A stretch of DNA of 64,000 bases from Flagellimonas marinaquae (GCF_003992675.1 NZ_RZMZ01000007.1:310001-374000), one strand, 5' to 3'. Counted from the stretch's first letter, positions 18,512-27,714 are shown. A program made the numbers and translations. The notes: generated by a model not told the origin, from the letters alone.

Positions 18512-18534
18512 TTTTGTTGTGGAGCATTCATTAG
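18412..18534 (+). pseudogene. 5' fragment of a foreign glycosyltransferase-like gene
   Basis: A 40-codon ORF starting MQKRLGFLAAAPRISTHPDA. About the first 33 codons read like the N-terminus of a glycosyltransferase that I recall beside tagA in cyanobacteria. The last seven codons (FLLWSIH) come from the native WecG sequence read in the wrong frame, so the fragment ends at the insertion edge. Too short to work; it is a scar of the insertion. Confidence 0.6.
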
Positions 18535-18697
18535 TCAAACAGCAAACAAGGGGAAAGATTATTTTCCAGGGATTATTAACAGGCTCCACTTAAGGTGGGC
18601 TTATCGGATTTATAAAGAACCCAAACTGTTTAAAAGGTACTCAATAAATTATCCAATCGGGGTATTATTATTGCTTTTTGATAGGTGTTTTAGATAG
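18512..18697 (+). pseudogene. WecG/TagA-family glycosyltransferase, 3' part, split by insertion
   Basis: Read in the frame starting at 18512 this encodes FCCGAFISQTANKGKDYF, then NRLHLRWAYRIYKEPKLFKR, and a stop at 18695. That is the standard C-terminal region of Bacteroidota WecG/TagA enzymes (G-x-F-x-x-Q-T, L-R-W-x-Y-R-x-x-x-E-P). There is no start codon. It is the missing partner of the truncated gene at 16933. Confidence 0.85.
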
Positions 18698-18907
18698 GCA
18701 ACAGAGGGTTTGAATTATTTTTTGCCCCCGATTTCTTATCTAAACACTTTATGGCACACAGTCCTTACGTTTCTACAAAAGGAACTGGCCTAAGGGCTCA
18801 ATTGAATAAAAAGTGATAAAAGCGATTTAGAAGATTTCTTTACTTACTTTTGATTTTGCAATAAGAATGTGCCTTTTAAAAACAACGGCATTAAATAAAA
18901 ATCAGCA
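18698..18907 (+). other. Intergenic leader of the priming transferase
   Basis: I see no gene here. An exact Bacteroidota -7 box, TACTTTTG, lies at 18845-18852, but no TTG stands at the usual distance upstream. The stretch probably holds the promoter of the gene at 18908 now that the upstream gene is broken. Confidence 0.4.
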
Positions 18908-20257
18908 ATGTTTTTTAAGAAGAACGACTTTTCTAGTGTTATATATCTGATTTCTGTCTTTTTAGATCTGTTGGCGATTAATATTCTTGTATACTACTTT
19001 CCAATTTTGTTCAGGTTTCCATTGCTTTTTCATGGCTATATAACTTTCATGTGGTTTATTATTTCCTTTAAAAACAAATTTTATGTGATTTTTAGATTTA
19101 CGAAAGTCACTTACATATTGAAATTGTTATTCAGGCAATTCATTTTTTTCTTCTTGATATTGTATGCTTTTATCGGCTTTTTTAAACAACCTAATATAAG
19201 CAGGCTATATCTGGGAATCTTTTTTATATCTGTGTTTTTCTCAATTTTCGCGTTAAAATTATTGAATTACTACCTATTAATGCAATACAGGACAAAGGTA
19301 AAAGGAAGCATGAGGGATATTGTGGTAATTGGAAAGAATGGAATGACAGACCAATTAATTAATATGTTTGAAAAGCATGGAGAATATGGGTACAATGTGA
19401 TTAAACAATTCTCACCAAAATCAAAAACTTTTGACTTGAAAGAGTCGCTGAGGTTTATCAAAAAGGCGGAAATAGATGAAATTTATTGTTCTGTAAAAGA
19501 GTTGTCTAACTCAGACATAAGTAGATATGTTCAGTATGCTGACAACAACTTGATTAAGTTGAAATTTATACCGGATAACAGAGAAATTTTTACTAAAAAC
19601 TTAAAATTGGATTATTATGAATATTTTCCAATACTTTCTTTAAGGGAACTTCCATTGGATGACACCTTTAATAGATTTTCCAAAAGAGCTTTTGATTTAA
19701 TTTTTTCTTCTGTTATTATTATTTGCTTATTATCATGGTTAATGCCTATAATTGGAATCTTGATAAAACTTGACTCTAAAGGGCCGATTTATTTCAAACA
19801 GAATAGGCCAGGGTTTAAAGAAGAAGGGTTCGGTTGCTATAAATTCAGAACAATGGCAATTAACAATGAAACTGAGAAATCTGCAACAAGAAATGATCCC
19901 AGGGTAACAAGAGTTGGCAGCTTTTTAAGGAGGACAAGTATTGATGAATTGCCACAATTTGTAAATGTGTTGTTTGGACAAATGTCAGTAGTGGGACCGA
20001 GGCCTCATTTATGGAGACAGAACAAGGAGTATAATACCACAATTCAAAAATATATGCTCCGTCATTACGTCAAACCAGGAATAACGGGCTTGGCCCAAGC
20101 TAAAGGGTATAGAGGTGAAATTGAAAGGAACGAAGATATCGTTAACAGAACCAGATATGACTTTTTTTATATAGAGAACTGGTCTATGTTGCTGGATTTG
20201 AAAATTATATTTCAAACGGCAATAAACATCTTGAAAGGTGAAGAAAAAGCGTATTAA
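18908..20257 (+). CDS. WcaJ-type polyprenyl glycosylphosphotransferase
   Basis: Priming enzyme of polysaccharide assembly: transfers a sugar-1-phosphate onto undecaprenyl phosphate. The 449-aa protein has four N-terminal membrane segments, a cytoplasmic CoA-binding-like domain ([15 protein letters not shown]), then the bacterial sugar transferase domain from about residue 255 with its re-entrant helix. Hallmarks: [35 protein letters not shown] and [10 protein letters not shown]. It stands alone after the split WecG gene. Which sugar it loads cannot be told from the sequence. Confidence 0.93.
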   Translation: MFFKKNDFSSVIYLISVFLDLLAINILVYYFPILFRFPLLFHGYITFMWFIISFKNKFYVIFRFTKVTYILKLLFRQFIFFFLILYAFIGFFKQPNISRLYLGIFFISVFFSIFALKLLNYYLLMQYRTKVKGSMRDIVVIGKNGMTDQLINMFEKHGEYGYNVIKQFSPKSKTFDLKESLRFIKKAEIDEIYCSVKELSNSDISRYVQYADNNLIKLKFIPDNREIFTKNLKLDYYEYFPILSLRELPLDDTFNRFSKRAFDLIFSSVIIICLLSWLMPIIGILIKLDSKGPIYFKQNRPGFKEEGFGCYKFRTMAINNETEKSATRNDPRVTRVGSFLRRTSIDELPQFVNVLFGQMSVVGPRPHLWRQNKEYNTTIQKYMLRHYVKPGITGLAQAKGYRGEIERNEDIVNRTRYDFFYIENWSMLLDLKIIFQTAINILKGEEKAY

Positions 20258-20311
20258 AGCTGAAATATTGAATACTTGACGATAAAACTTTTATCCCGCG
20301 TTTGTAAAGAT

Positions 20312-20319
20312 TATGTTTG
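20312..20319 (+). promoter_or_regulatory. -7 promoter box upstream of UDP-xylose synthase gene
   Basis: TATGTTTG matches the Bacteroidota TAnnTTTG box 31 bases before the start codon. No clear -33 TTG is seen. Confidence 0.45.
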
Positions 20320-20350
20320 TAAAAGCAAGAACTTTATTCAATAAAGATAA

Positions 20351-21337
20351 ATGAAGAGAATTCTCATCACCGGTGCAGCAGGTTTTCTCGGCTCCCACCT
20401 TTGCGACCGATTTATTGCAGAGGGCTATGATGTTATCGCCATGGATAACCTAATTACTGGGGATCTCAAAAACATAGAACATCTGTTCCCTTTGGAACGA
20501 TTTACATTCTACAATCACGATGTCACCAACTTTGTCCATGTTCCCGGTAAACTGGATTATATTCTACATTTTGCTTCACCTGCAAGCCCTATCGATTATC
20601 TGAAGATACCCATTCAAACACTGAAAGTGGGAGCTTTGGGGACCCACAACTTATTGGGGCTTGCCAAAGAGAAGAATGCTCGTTTTATGATCGCTTCCAC
20701 CTCGGAAATATACGGAGATCCATTGGTACACCCACAAACGGAGGAATACTATGGCAATGTGAATACCATTGGCCCAAGGGGAGTGTACGATGAAGCCAAG
20801 CGCTTTCAGGAATCCATCACTATGGCATATCACCGTTTTCATGGGTTGGATACACGCATCGTACGTATCTTCAACACCTATGGCCCCAGAATGCGACTAA
20901 ACGATGGACGAGTGATTCCAGCTTTTATGGGACAGGCACTTCGCGGTGAAGACTTGACCGTTTTTGGTGATGGTTCACAGACACGCTCTTTCTGTTATGT
21001 AGATGATGAGATAGAGGGAATTTACCGTTTGCTCATGAGTGAATATACCCTACCCGTGAACATTGGGAACCCGAATGAGATTACCATTAAGGACTTCGCG
21101 GAAGAAATCATCAAACTAACCGGAACCGACCAAAAAATTGTATACAAACCTTTGCCCAAGGACGATCCCATGCAGCGCCAGCCCGATATTACCAAGGCCA
21201 AGGAGATTTTAGGATGGGAACCCAAAGTGGGACGCGAAGAAGGTATGCGAAAGACCTTCGAGTTCTTTAAAGGATTATCCAAAGAAGATTTGGAAAAAAC
21301 CGAGCACAGGGACTTTACCCATCACAACAAAAAGTAA
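20351..21337 (+). CDS. uxs: UDP-glucuronate decarboxylase (UDP-xylose synthase)
   Basis: NAD-dependent decarboxylation of UDP-glucuronate to UDP-xylose. An extended SDR protein of 328 aa with [36 protein letters not shown], the UXS-specific [10 protein letters not shown] (catalytic Tyr and Lys) and [15 protein letters not shown]. These residues set it apart from epimerases. It is the last sugar-nucleotide gene of the polysaccharide locus and has its own -7 box. Confidence 0.93.
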   Translation: MKRILITGAAGFLGSHLCDRFIAEGYDVIAMDNLITGDLKNIEHLFPLERFTFYNHDVTNFVHVPGKLDYILHFASPASPIDYLKIPIQTLKVGALGTHNLLGLAKEKNARFMIASTSEIYGDPLVHPQTEEYYGNVNTIGPRGVYDEAKRFQESITMAYHRFHGLDTRIVRIFNTYGPRMRLNDGRVIPAFMGQALRGEDLTVFGDGSQTRSFCYVDDEIEGIYRLLMSEYTLPVNIGNPNEITIKDFAEEIIKLTGTDQKIVYKPLPKDDPMQRQPDITKAKEILGWEPKVGREEGMRKTFEFFKGLSKEDLEKTEHRDFTHHNKK

Positions 21338-21340
21338 CTT

Positions 21341-21400
21341 TTATGTCATCTTGAAATAAGGAGCGGGGTGACGAAAGAGCAGTCTGTTGGGTTTTTTCTA
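21341..21400 (+). repeat. Degenerate dispersed repeat downstream of uxs
   Basis: The stretch TCATCTTGAAATAAGGAGCG and the following GGGTGACGAAAGAGCAGTCT resemble the TTTCGACATGAGGAACGAAG elements at 25.8 and 61.7 kb but are more decayed. The rest of the gap up to purD holds no gene that I can support. Confidence 0.4.
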
Positions 21401-21547
21401 AAATTTCCGGCATACCCTCTAAACGATGGCTACTCTCTAATAATGGCAAAGAGGTATACGTAACGTTCCCACCTGTGGCAGGCAGTCCTGTCAAGAAGCA
21501 GTCCAAGATCATCTGTAAATAACCCTTAAATTAAGTTTGAATTGCGT

Positions 21548-21555
21548 TATTTTTG
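21548..21555 (+). promoter_or_regulatory. -7 promoter box of purD
   Basis: TATTTTTG fits TAnnTTTG and lies 15 bases before the chosen purD start, implying a very short leader. Confidence 0.45.
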
Positions 21556-21570
21556 CCAAAACGTCGAACC

Positions 21571-22842
21571 ATGAACATTCTTGTCCTGGGGTCCGGTGGT
21601 CGCGAGCACGCCATATCCCTTAAAATTTCCCAAAGCCCCAAAACATCTAAACTTTTTGTAGCACCGGGCAATGCCGGCACTGCCCAGATAGCCACTAATG
21701 TTGAAGTAGGTGTCAACGATTTTGAAGCTATCAAGACGTTGGTGTTGAAGGAAAACATTGAACTGGTGGTAGTAGGCCCAGAAGACCCTTTGGTCAACGG
21801 AGTGCATGATTTTTTTCTGGAGGATGAAGAGCTGAAATCAGTTCCGGTGATCGGGCCGCAAAAAGCAGCCGCCGAACTGGAGGGAAGCAAGGAATTCGCC
21901 AAAGAGTTCATGATGCGCCATAATATTCCAACGGCAGCCTACGAAAGCTTCACCAAGGATACTTTGGAACAAGGCTACGCTTTTTTGGAAACGCTACAAC
22001 CTCCTTATGTGCTCAAGGCCGATGGATTGGCTGCTGGAAAGGGTGTTTTGATTTTGAAAGATTTACAAGAAGCCAAAAACGAGCTCAAATCGATGTTGCT
22101 TGAATCCAAATTTGGAAATGCCAGTGCCACCGTGGTCATTGAGGAGTTTTTGGACGGGATAGAATTGAGCTGTTTTGTGCTGACGGATGGCGCTAATTAC
22201 AAAATTCTTCCAACGGCAAAAGACTACAAAAGAATAGGTGAGGGCGATACAGGACTGAATACGGGCGGAATGGGGGCCATATCTCCGGTTCCTTTCGCCG
22301 ATTCCGATTTTATGGACAAGATTGAGCGTCAAATCGTAAAGCCTACCGTGGAGGGCCTTAAAAAGGACAATTTGCCCTATATTGGATTTATCTTTATCGG
22401 CTTGATCAAGGTGGGTGACAACCCCAAGGTAATCGAGTACAATGTGCGCATGGGCGACCCAGAAACCGAAGTGGTCATTCCGCGCCTCGAAAGTGACCTG
22501 GTGGAAGTGCTGCTGGCTATGGCCAATGGAACACTGGACCAAATCGATTTACAAATTGATGAAAGAGCTGCCACAACCGTAATGGCAGTTTCTGGCGGGT
22601 ATCCCGAAGCATATGAAAAAGGCAAGGAAATCACAGGAGCGGAAACCATTACAGATTCCCTAGTGTTTCACGCAGGAACCAAAGAGGCCGATGGAAAAGT
22701 TGTGACCAATGGTGGTCGTGTCATAGCCGTTACTTCCTTTGGAAAAGATTTTAGGGAAGCATTAAGAACGTCCTATCAAAATATGGAAAAGCTCCATTTT
22801 GATGGGATGTATTACCGAAAAGACCTAGGATTTGACCTATAG
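21571..22842 (+). CDS. purD: Phosphoribosylamine-glycine ligase
   Basis: ATP-dependent second step of purine synthesis (GARS). The ATG at 21571 gives MNILVLGSGGREHAISLKI, the canonical N-terminus, and 423 aa, the usual length; the frame is open six codons further upstream. The ATP-grasp domain shows PYVLKADGLAAGKGVLI, VIEEFLDGIELSCF, NTGGMGAISPVP and EYNVRMGDPETEVV. It ends with a six-base convergent overlap with the next gene. Confidence 0.96.
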   Translation: MNILVLGSGGREHAISLKISQSPKTSKLFVAPGNAGTAQIATNVEVGVNDFEAIKTLVLKENIELVVVGPEDPLVNGVHDFFLEDEELKSVPVIGPQKAAAELEGSKEFAKEFMMRHNIPTAAYESFTKDTLEQGYAFLETLQPPYVLKADGLAAGKGVLILKDLQEAKNELKSMLLESKFGNASATVVIEEFLDGIELSCFVLTDGANYKILPTAKDYKRIGEGDTGLNTGGMGAISPVPFADSDFMDKIERQIVKPTVEGLKKDNLPYIGFIFIGLIKVGDNPKVIEYNVRMGDPETEVVIPRLESDLVEVLLAMANGTLDQIDLQIDERAATTVMAVSGGYPEAYEKGKEITGAETITDSLVFHAGTKEADGKVVTNGGRVIAVTSFGKDFREALRTSYQNMEKLHFDGMYYRKDLGFDL

Positions 22843-23058
22843 ATAGGAGTGTGAGCTGATGCTCTTGTCCTCCTCACCGCTTTCGTTAAAAATTTTCAAC
22901 TGGCCCATCCAGTAGACCATGGCCACAAAACCGATGATCATAAAAATCCAGTTAATGGTGTTGGAGCCCCACCAGCTGTGCATAAAACGCAACGCATCCA
23001 ATGGTGCAAAAAGATAATTTACAAATAAGTCCTCTATACCGTAAAAAAACTTGCTCAT
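22837..23058 (-). CDS. DUF6341-type small membrane protein
   Basis: A 73-aa protein with one hydrophobic helix (WIFMIIGFVAMVYWMGQL) and the N-terminal FFYGIEDLFVNYLFAPLDALR. I recognise it as the flavobacterial DUF6341 family, often found between purD and the next gene. Function unknown. An exact -7 box (TACTTTTG on the minus strand, bases 23078-23085) precedes it. Confidence 0.8.
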   Translation of the reverse strand: MSKFFYGIEDLFVNYLFAPLDALRFMHSWWGSNTINWIFMIIGFVAMVYWMGQLKIFNESGEEDKSISSHSYL

Positions 23059-23097
23059 CTTGGCTATATTTACTTTACAAAAGTAGCAAAAGATAGG

Positions 23098-24027
23098 ATG
23101 ATTTCAAGCTTTTTCGGAAAAACTAAACCCATAAACTACATTGTTCTCGCTATCGTTCTGTTCCTTTTCTATTTTACCCATGTATTCTTTAGGCTGGGGG
23201 AGCAAAGGGTCAACCAGATAATTGGGCTCGAACTTCTGCTGTTTATAGGACTTTTGCTTGCCATTTTCATTGTCAACCTCATTGTGCGGACAGAAAAGGC
23301 AACGGAATCCAATTCCTACGCCATGTTGTTTTTTCTGCTGTTGATCATCAGCTTTTCGGATGAGCTGGTTTTGGACAAGGTCATTTTTGCCAACTTTTTT
23401 CTGTTGCTGGCTTTTTGGAGAATATTGTCCGTTAAATCAAGCAGGAACGTAAAGCACAAAATATTTGATGCCTCCCTGTTGATTTCCCTGGCCAGTTTGT
23501 TTTACGATTGGGCCCTTGCCTTTATGTTGCTCGTTTTTTTTGTGATCGGGGTCTACGATCGCAAAACGCTCAAAAACTGGATGGTCCCGTTTTTGGGAAT
23601 GTCGGCCATATTTATGTTGACATTTACTGTGCTCAAGCTTAAAGGAGCTTTGGGTTTTTTTGAGGAGCACTACCAATTCTCATTAGGACTGTTTACCACA
23701 AAGTCCTTTTTTCAGGTGCTGAATGTAAAAACATTGATCTACCTCATTTTGACCATCTTGGTTTCCGTTTTGGTGTTCATTAGGCTTCGGAATGTGAGTG
23801 GGGGAAAATTGCTGTTATTGCGGATTGTATTTCTCATTTTCATCTTGGCAACCGGCATCATTCTGTTTACACCAGCCGATGCATCTCCCGTGTTGATCGC
23901 CTTTTTTCCGGCAGCCGTGTTCTTTACCAATTATTTTGAAGGCATCAAAAAGGAAAAGCTTCAAGAGATCGTTCTCTTGGCAAGTATGGCCCTGGCCTGT
24001 ACTCTTTTTATTGTTCACCTGGATTAA
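23098..24027 (+). CDS. DUF6427-type integral membrane protein
   Basis: A 309-aa protein with about eight membrane segments, starting MISSFFGKTKPINYIVLA, the conserved opening of the flavobacterial DUF6427 family. No catalytic motif is apparent. It is divergent from DUF6341 with only 39 bases between, and precedes DUF4254 and a glycosyltransferase. In flavobacteria this block is usually kept together; its role is unknown. Confidence 0.8.
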   Translation: MISSFFGKTKPINYIVLAIVLFLFYFTHVFFRLGEQRVNQIIGLELLLFIGLLLAIFIVNLIVRTEKATESNSYAMLFFLLLIISFSDELVLDKVIFANFFLLLAFWRILSVKSSRNVKHKIFDASLLISLASLFYDWALAFMLLVFFVIGVYDRKTLKNWMVPFLGMSAIFMLTFTVLKLKGALGFFEEHYQFSLGLFTTKSFFQVLNVKTLIYLILTILVSVLVFIRLRNVSGGKLLLLRIVFLIFILATGIILFTPADASPVLIAFFPAAVFFTNYFEGIKKEKLQEIVLLASMALACTLFIVHLD

Positions 24028-24066
24028 ATACACCATAAAGCAATATCTTTGAACAAATTTTAAGTC

Positions 24067-24672
24067 ATGTTCAGCGATTTTGCCTTCAACATTTTTCAGA
24101 AAAGTATCGACACCTATCATATTAAGGACAATGTAAACCAAGAATTTACCAATCCGTATCCAAAGGATCAAGTAGAACATTTGCTCTATCGAAAAAACTG
24201 GATAGATACCGTGCAGTGGCATTACGAGGACATTATCCGTGACCCGGACATTGAACCAAAAGCCGCCTTGGAACTGAAGCGAAAAATTGATGCCAGTAAC
24301 CAGGACAGGACAGATTTAGTAGAGTATATTGACAGTTATTTTTTGAATAAATACCAATCGGTACAGGTAAAGGAAAATGCTACCATCAATACCGAAAGCC
24401 CTGCGTGGGCCATTGACCGATTGTCCATATTGGCATTGAAGATTTATCACATGCAAGAAGAGGTGAACCGCACCGATGCATCAAAGGAACACATCCAAAA
24501 GTGCAGTGAAAAGCTAGCGGTTTTGTTGGAACAGAAAAAAGATCTTTCCACCGCCATAGACCAATTGCTATCCGATATCGAGGCAGGGAACAAGTACATG
24601 AAGGTCTATAAACAGATGAAAATGTACAACGACGAAGAACTAAATCCGGTACTACGTGGACAAAAAGGGTAA
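24067..24672 (+). CDS. DUF4254 family protein
   Basis: A soluble, helical 201-aa protein with NPYPKDQVEHLLYRKNWIDTV near residue 30-50, the conserved start of DUF4254. No known enzymatic motif. The C-terminus overlaps the following family 9 glycosyltransferase by 17 bases, a pairing common in Bacteroidota that suggests a joint role in envelope glycans. An exact -7 box TATCTTTG lies at 24044-24051. Confidence 0.85.
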   Translation: MFSDFAFNIFQKSIDTYHIKDNVNQEFTNPYPKDQVEHLLYRKNWIDTVQWHYEDIIRDPDIEPKAALELKRKIDASNQDRTDLVEYIDSYFLNKYQSVQVKENATINTESPAWAIDRLSILALKIYHMQEEVNRTDASKEHIQKCSEKLAVLLEQKKDLSTAIDQLLSDIEAGNKYMKVYKQMKMYNDEELNPVLRGQKG

Positions 24673-25705
24673 GCAGACCCATATATTGATAATTCGGTTG
24701 TCCGCTATGGGCGATGTGGCCATGACGGTACCGGTAATCAAAAGCCTAGTGCAACAATACCCTCATCTTCGCCTTACCGTACTCACCAAAAAGGCGTTTG
24801 CCCCCATTTTTGATGGAATAGAAAACTTACAGGTTCATACGGCCGATGTTAACAAAAGACACAAAGGCCTCATGGGGCTTTGGCGTTTGTATAAAGAACT
24901 CAAGCCTTTGGAAATTGATGTTGTTGCCGACTTGCACAATGTGTTGCGAAGCAGGGTGCTAAAAAAGTATTTTAGCTTGGCACGTATTCCCTTTGCCCAA
25001 ATTGACAAAGGCAGCAAGGAAAAAAAAGCATTGACTAGATCCAAAAACAAAGTTTTTAAGCAACTTAAAACTACCCATGAACGCTATGCCCAAGTTTTTT
25101 CAGAACTCGGTTTTCCTGTCGATTTGAGCACCGTCAAACCACTTGAAAGACTTCCGCTAAGTCCGAAAGTATTGGATTTGGTACAGCAGGACACCAAGAA
25201 ATGGGTCGGAATAGCACCATTTGCGGCCCACGAAGGAAAAATGTATCCGCTGGAATACATGGAAATGGTAATCAAAGAACTCAACCATACCAATAAGTAT
25301 AAAATATTGCTTTTCGGAGGAGGGGACACGGAAATAAAGACTTTGGAACATATGGCCAGCGCTTACGAAAATACGTTTTGTATGGCAGGCAAACTCAAAT
25401 TGTCCGAAGAGTTGCAGCTGATTTCCAATTTGGATATAATGTTGTCCATGGATAGCGGAAATGCGCACATGGCCGCCAATTATGGTATTCCTGTGGTCAC
25501 CCTTTGGGGCGTTACCCATCCGTATGCCGGATTTTATCCCTTTGGCCAACCTATGGAAAATGCACTAATGGCCGACCGGGAAACCTATCCTTTGATACCC
25601 ACTTCGATTTATGGTAACAAAGTGCTCAAAGGCTATGAAAATGTCATGAAGACGATTGAACCAACCGATGTGTTGAAAAAGCTACTTCCGCTATTGGAAC
25701 CTTAA
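24656..25705 (+). CDS. Family 9 glycosyltransferase (heptosyltransferase-like)
   Basis: GT9, GT-B fold, 349 aa. Starts with a GTG and the family opening HILIIRLSAMGDVAMTVPVI. The C-terminal donor-binding half has WVGIAPFAAHEGKMYP, LLFGGGDTE, and the near-invariant MDSGNAHMAANYGIPVVTLWG. Such enzymes add heptose or other sugars to the lipid A core from the cytoplasm. Acceptor and donor cannot be assigned here. Confidence 0.9.
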   Translation: MDKKGKQTHILIIRLSAMGDVAMTVPVIKSLVQQYPHLRLTVLTKKAFAPIFDGIENLQVHTADVNKRHKGLMGLWRLYKELKPLEIDVVADLHNVLRSRVLKKYFSLARIPFAQIDKGSKEKKALTRSKNKVFKQLKTTHERYAQVFSELGFPVDLSTVKPLERLPLSPKVLDLVQQDTKKWVGIAPFAAHEGKMYPLEYMEMVIKELNHTNKYKILLFGGGDTEIKTLEHMASAYENTFCMAGKLKLSEELQLISNLDIMLSMDSGNAHMAANYGIPVVTLWGVTHPYAGFYPFGQPMENALMADRETYPLIPTSIYGNKVLKGYENVMKTIEPTDVLKKLLPLLEP

Positions 25706-26134
25706 TTACTTTTTCTTAATATAGTTCGACACCTTTTGAAATGTGTTATTCTGTGGGGTTGCTGAGCAGTCATTCCGAACGGTTGCTGAGCGATGGTCAT
25801 TTCGACATGAGGAACGAAGTGACGATGGAGAAATCTGTTCGAAAAGCTCAAATTCAAGTTCAAAGTTTAAGGTTTAAGGTTGAAAGGTGATTTTTTGGAG
25901 GTTTTCGGCAAGCCGAATCAGCTTAGACATTTTTGAATTGCTCAATTGCCCACTGCATACTGAACCACTGCCTACTACTAACTCTGAACTCGCAACCGCA
26001 ACTCTCAACTTCCGACTTCGGACTTCGGGCTTCCGACTCACAACTCGTAACACGCAACTCTCAACTTCGGACTCCCTAAAGATTTCTCAACTGCGTACCG
26101 AACTACTGTCCATTGCTTACTGGACCACTGAAAA
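25706..26134. repeat. Repeat-only intergenic region
   Basis: I see no gene in these 429 bases. From 25769 to 25835 there is an ELVSAS-type element (GTCATTCCGAACGGTTGCTG, then TTTCGACATGAGGAACGAAG) with a second copy near 61575-61704. From about 25977 to 26080 the sequence is low-complexity, built of short CAACTCGCAAC / CAACTTCCGACTTCGGACTT units. A 106-codon frame over this stretch is repeat-derived. Confidence 0.75.
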
Positions 26135-26644
26135 CTACTTCTTTCGTTTAAAAAGCGGCACCGAAGAACAGGCTTCGCCGTACATGACGCTTTTGGCCAC
26201 TTGTTGAATGCGGGCGATGGCCATGAGGTAGGCATTTTCGGGAACAGGTTTATGCGAACATCCTTTAATAATGACCGGCTTATCGGTGAACTCCGTCACG
26301 TCCAAGTTGTCCAAAATAGGTTGGTACAGTGCGGTTTCCAAGTCTTGTAGGCTGCCCTGGACCACTTTTTTGGCATAGGGCTGTAGTTTGGAAGCTATCA
26401 GCATAAAGGCCCAACCGGGCACTATGGCATCCGAAGAACATTGAAGCGCTACATAAGCGTCTTGGTAGGATGCCCAATCATGCGCCTCCACATGGGCACG
26501 AAACTCATTTTCGCGCAAAATAAAGCCTTCATAGAGCCAATCTGCAATGTCCAATACCTTGCGCTCCCCTTTGGGATAGTAATCCTCGAGGTTGAAGGTG
26601 ATCAACTTACTTTGGGCTACTCTGTTTATAATTTCATCTTCCAT
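26135..26644 (-). CDS. DUF2480 family protein
   Basis: Conserved Bacteroidota protein of unknown function, 169 aa from the start MEDEIINRVAQSKL. The frame is open 11 codons further, but those codons (MMDSCLRRNDS) are encoded by an intergenic palindromic repeat and are not part of the gene. Conserved-looking features: FNLEDYYPKGER, WLYEGFILRENEFR, DWASYQDAYVALQCSSDAIVP and PVIIKGCSHKPVPENAY. It is the last gene of the long minus-strand SUF cluster, which suggests a link with Fe-S or cysteine chemistry by context only. Confidence 0.88.
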   Translation of the reverse strand: MEDEIINRVAQSKLITFNLEDYYPKGERKVLDIADWLYEGFILRENEFRAHVEAHDWASYQDAYVALQCSSDAIVPGWAFMLIASKLQPYAKKVVQGSLQDLETALYQPILDNLDVTEFTDKPVIIKGCSHKPVPENAYLMAIARIQQVAKSVMYGEACSSVPLFKRKK

Positions 26645-26679
26645 ACTGTCATTCCTGCGCAGGCAGGAATCCATCATAA
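26645..26679. repeat. SCLRRND-type palindromic repeat
   Basis: Perfect inverted repeat ATTCCTGC-gcag-GCAGGAAT at 26651-26670 inside the common intergenic element whose translation reads MDSCLRRND. It sits between two minus-strand genes and could form a stable hairpin in the mRNA. Confidence 0.8.
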
Positions 26680-26919
26680 TTTTTGGTTCTGTGATCGGAA
26701 TCTATCGGCCGGAGATGTTTTTTGGTGCTTCGTTTTTCTACCTTTTACCCGTTTGCGCCATAGCTCAAAGGAAGATCGTTTTAAGTGGGTCCGCATCACT
26801 TCGCGCACATCGTTCTCCTTTAAGCCAAACTGATATTCGATGGCTTCAAAAGGGGTTCTGTCTTCCCAGGCCATTTCAATAATTCTATCAATTTCCCTAA
26901 CGGTCAACTCTTCTGACAT
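26674..26919 (-). CDS. TIGR03643 family protein
   Basis: An 81-aa helical protein with EIDRIIEMAWEDRTPFEAI, FGLKENDVREVMR, SFELWRKRVKGRKTKH: the signature of family TIGR03643, a possible helix-turn-helix protein of unknown role. The last residues (SPADRFRSQNQKL) run towards the downstream repeat, so the C-terminus may be slightly altered by it. Confidence 0.85.
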   Translation of the reverse strand: MSEELTVREIDRIIEMAWEDRTPFEAIEYQFGLKENDVREVMRTHLKRSSFELWRKRVKGRKTKHQKTSPADRFRSQNQKL

Positions 26920-26955
26920 TTTCGGTGTATGGTTTTGGAATGGTTTCTTGGTAAT

Positions 26956-27285
26956 TTATAACATTCCCAGTTCCAGTTTGGCCTCTTCGCTCATCAACTC
27001 CTGTGCCCAAGGTGGGTCAAAGGTAATCTCCACTTCCACGTCCTTCAACATATCGATGGACTTCACTTTCTCCTCTACCTCCACGGGCAAGGTTTCGGCC
27101 ACGGGACAGTTGGGCGAGGTAAGGGTCATCAAAATCTTTACTTCGTAATCTTCGTTTACGAACACGTCGTAAATCAGCCCTAGCTCGTAAATGTCTACTG
27201 GAATCTCTGGGTCGTAAATGGTCTTGAGCACCTTTACGATTTTTTCGCCCAGTTCTTGTGTATCTATGGTAGTTTCTTCGCTCAT
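26956..27285 (-). CDS. MIP18/DUF59 Fe-S assembly protein (SufT-like)
   Basis: 109 aa, single DUF59 domain. Seen: IYDPEIPVDIYELGLIYDV near the N-terminus and the conserved cysteine in MTLTSPNCPVAETLP, then ITFDPPWAQELMSEEAK. In SUF operons such proteins help mature Fe-S enzymes. It lies six bases after sufE in the same direction. Confidence 0.92.
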   Translation of the reverse strand: MSEETTIDTQELGEKIVKVLKTIYDPEIPVDIYELGLIYDVFVNEDYEVKILMTLTSPNCPVAETLPVEVEEKVKSIDMLKDVEVEITFDPPWAQELMSEEAKLELGML

Positions 27286-27291
27286 GCTACG

Positions 27292-27714
27292 TTATTTTAA
27301 CTGTGTTTGATAAGCCACTGCATACAATTTGAGTTGCTTGATCATACTCACCAATCCATTGGCTCGTGTAGGGGACAAATGTTCCTTTAGTCCGATTTCA
27401 TCAATAAAATCCACATTGGCATCGATAATGTCCTGTGGTTTTTGATGACTGAAAGCTCGAATCAATATGGCAATAATGCCCTTGGTGATGATGGCATCAC
27501 TATCTGCTGTAAAAACCAATTTATCGCCCTGCAGTTCGGCGTGTACCCACACCTTGCTCTGACAACCTTTAATGATGTTGTCATCGGTCTTATATTTTTC
27601 CTCTATCAAAGGAAGGGACTTTCCAAGCTCTATCATGTACTCGTACCGTTGCATCCAGTCGTCGAACATGGAAAACTCGTCTACTATCTCTTCCTGTATC
27701 TCTTTTATGGTCAT
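27292..27714 (-). CDS. sufE: Cysteine desulfuration protein SufE
   Basis: Accepts persulfide sulfur from SufS and passes it to the SufBCD scaffold. The 140-aa protein has the active-site Cys51 in IIKGCQSKVWV, plus ADSDAIITKGIIAIL and LSPTRANGLVSMI, all standard. Lies downstream of sufS in the minus-strand operon. Confidence 0.95.
   Translation of the reverse strand: MTIKEIQEEIVDEFSMFDDWMQRYEYMIELGKSLPLIEEKYKTDDNIIKGCQSKVWVHAELQGDKLVFTADSDAIITKGIIAILIRAFSHQKPQDIIDANVDFIDEIGLKEHLSPTRANGLVSMIKQLKLYAVAYQTQLK

Noticed and set aside
25887-26207. 106-codon ORF in the repeat region
   Set aside because: Its sequence is a translation of the CAACTC/ACTTCCG repeats (TATLNFRLRTSGFRL) and it overlaps the end of the DUF2480 gene.
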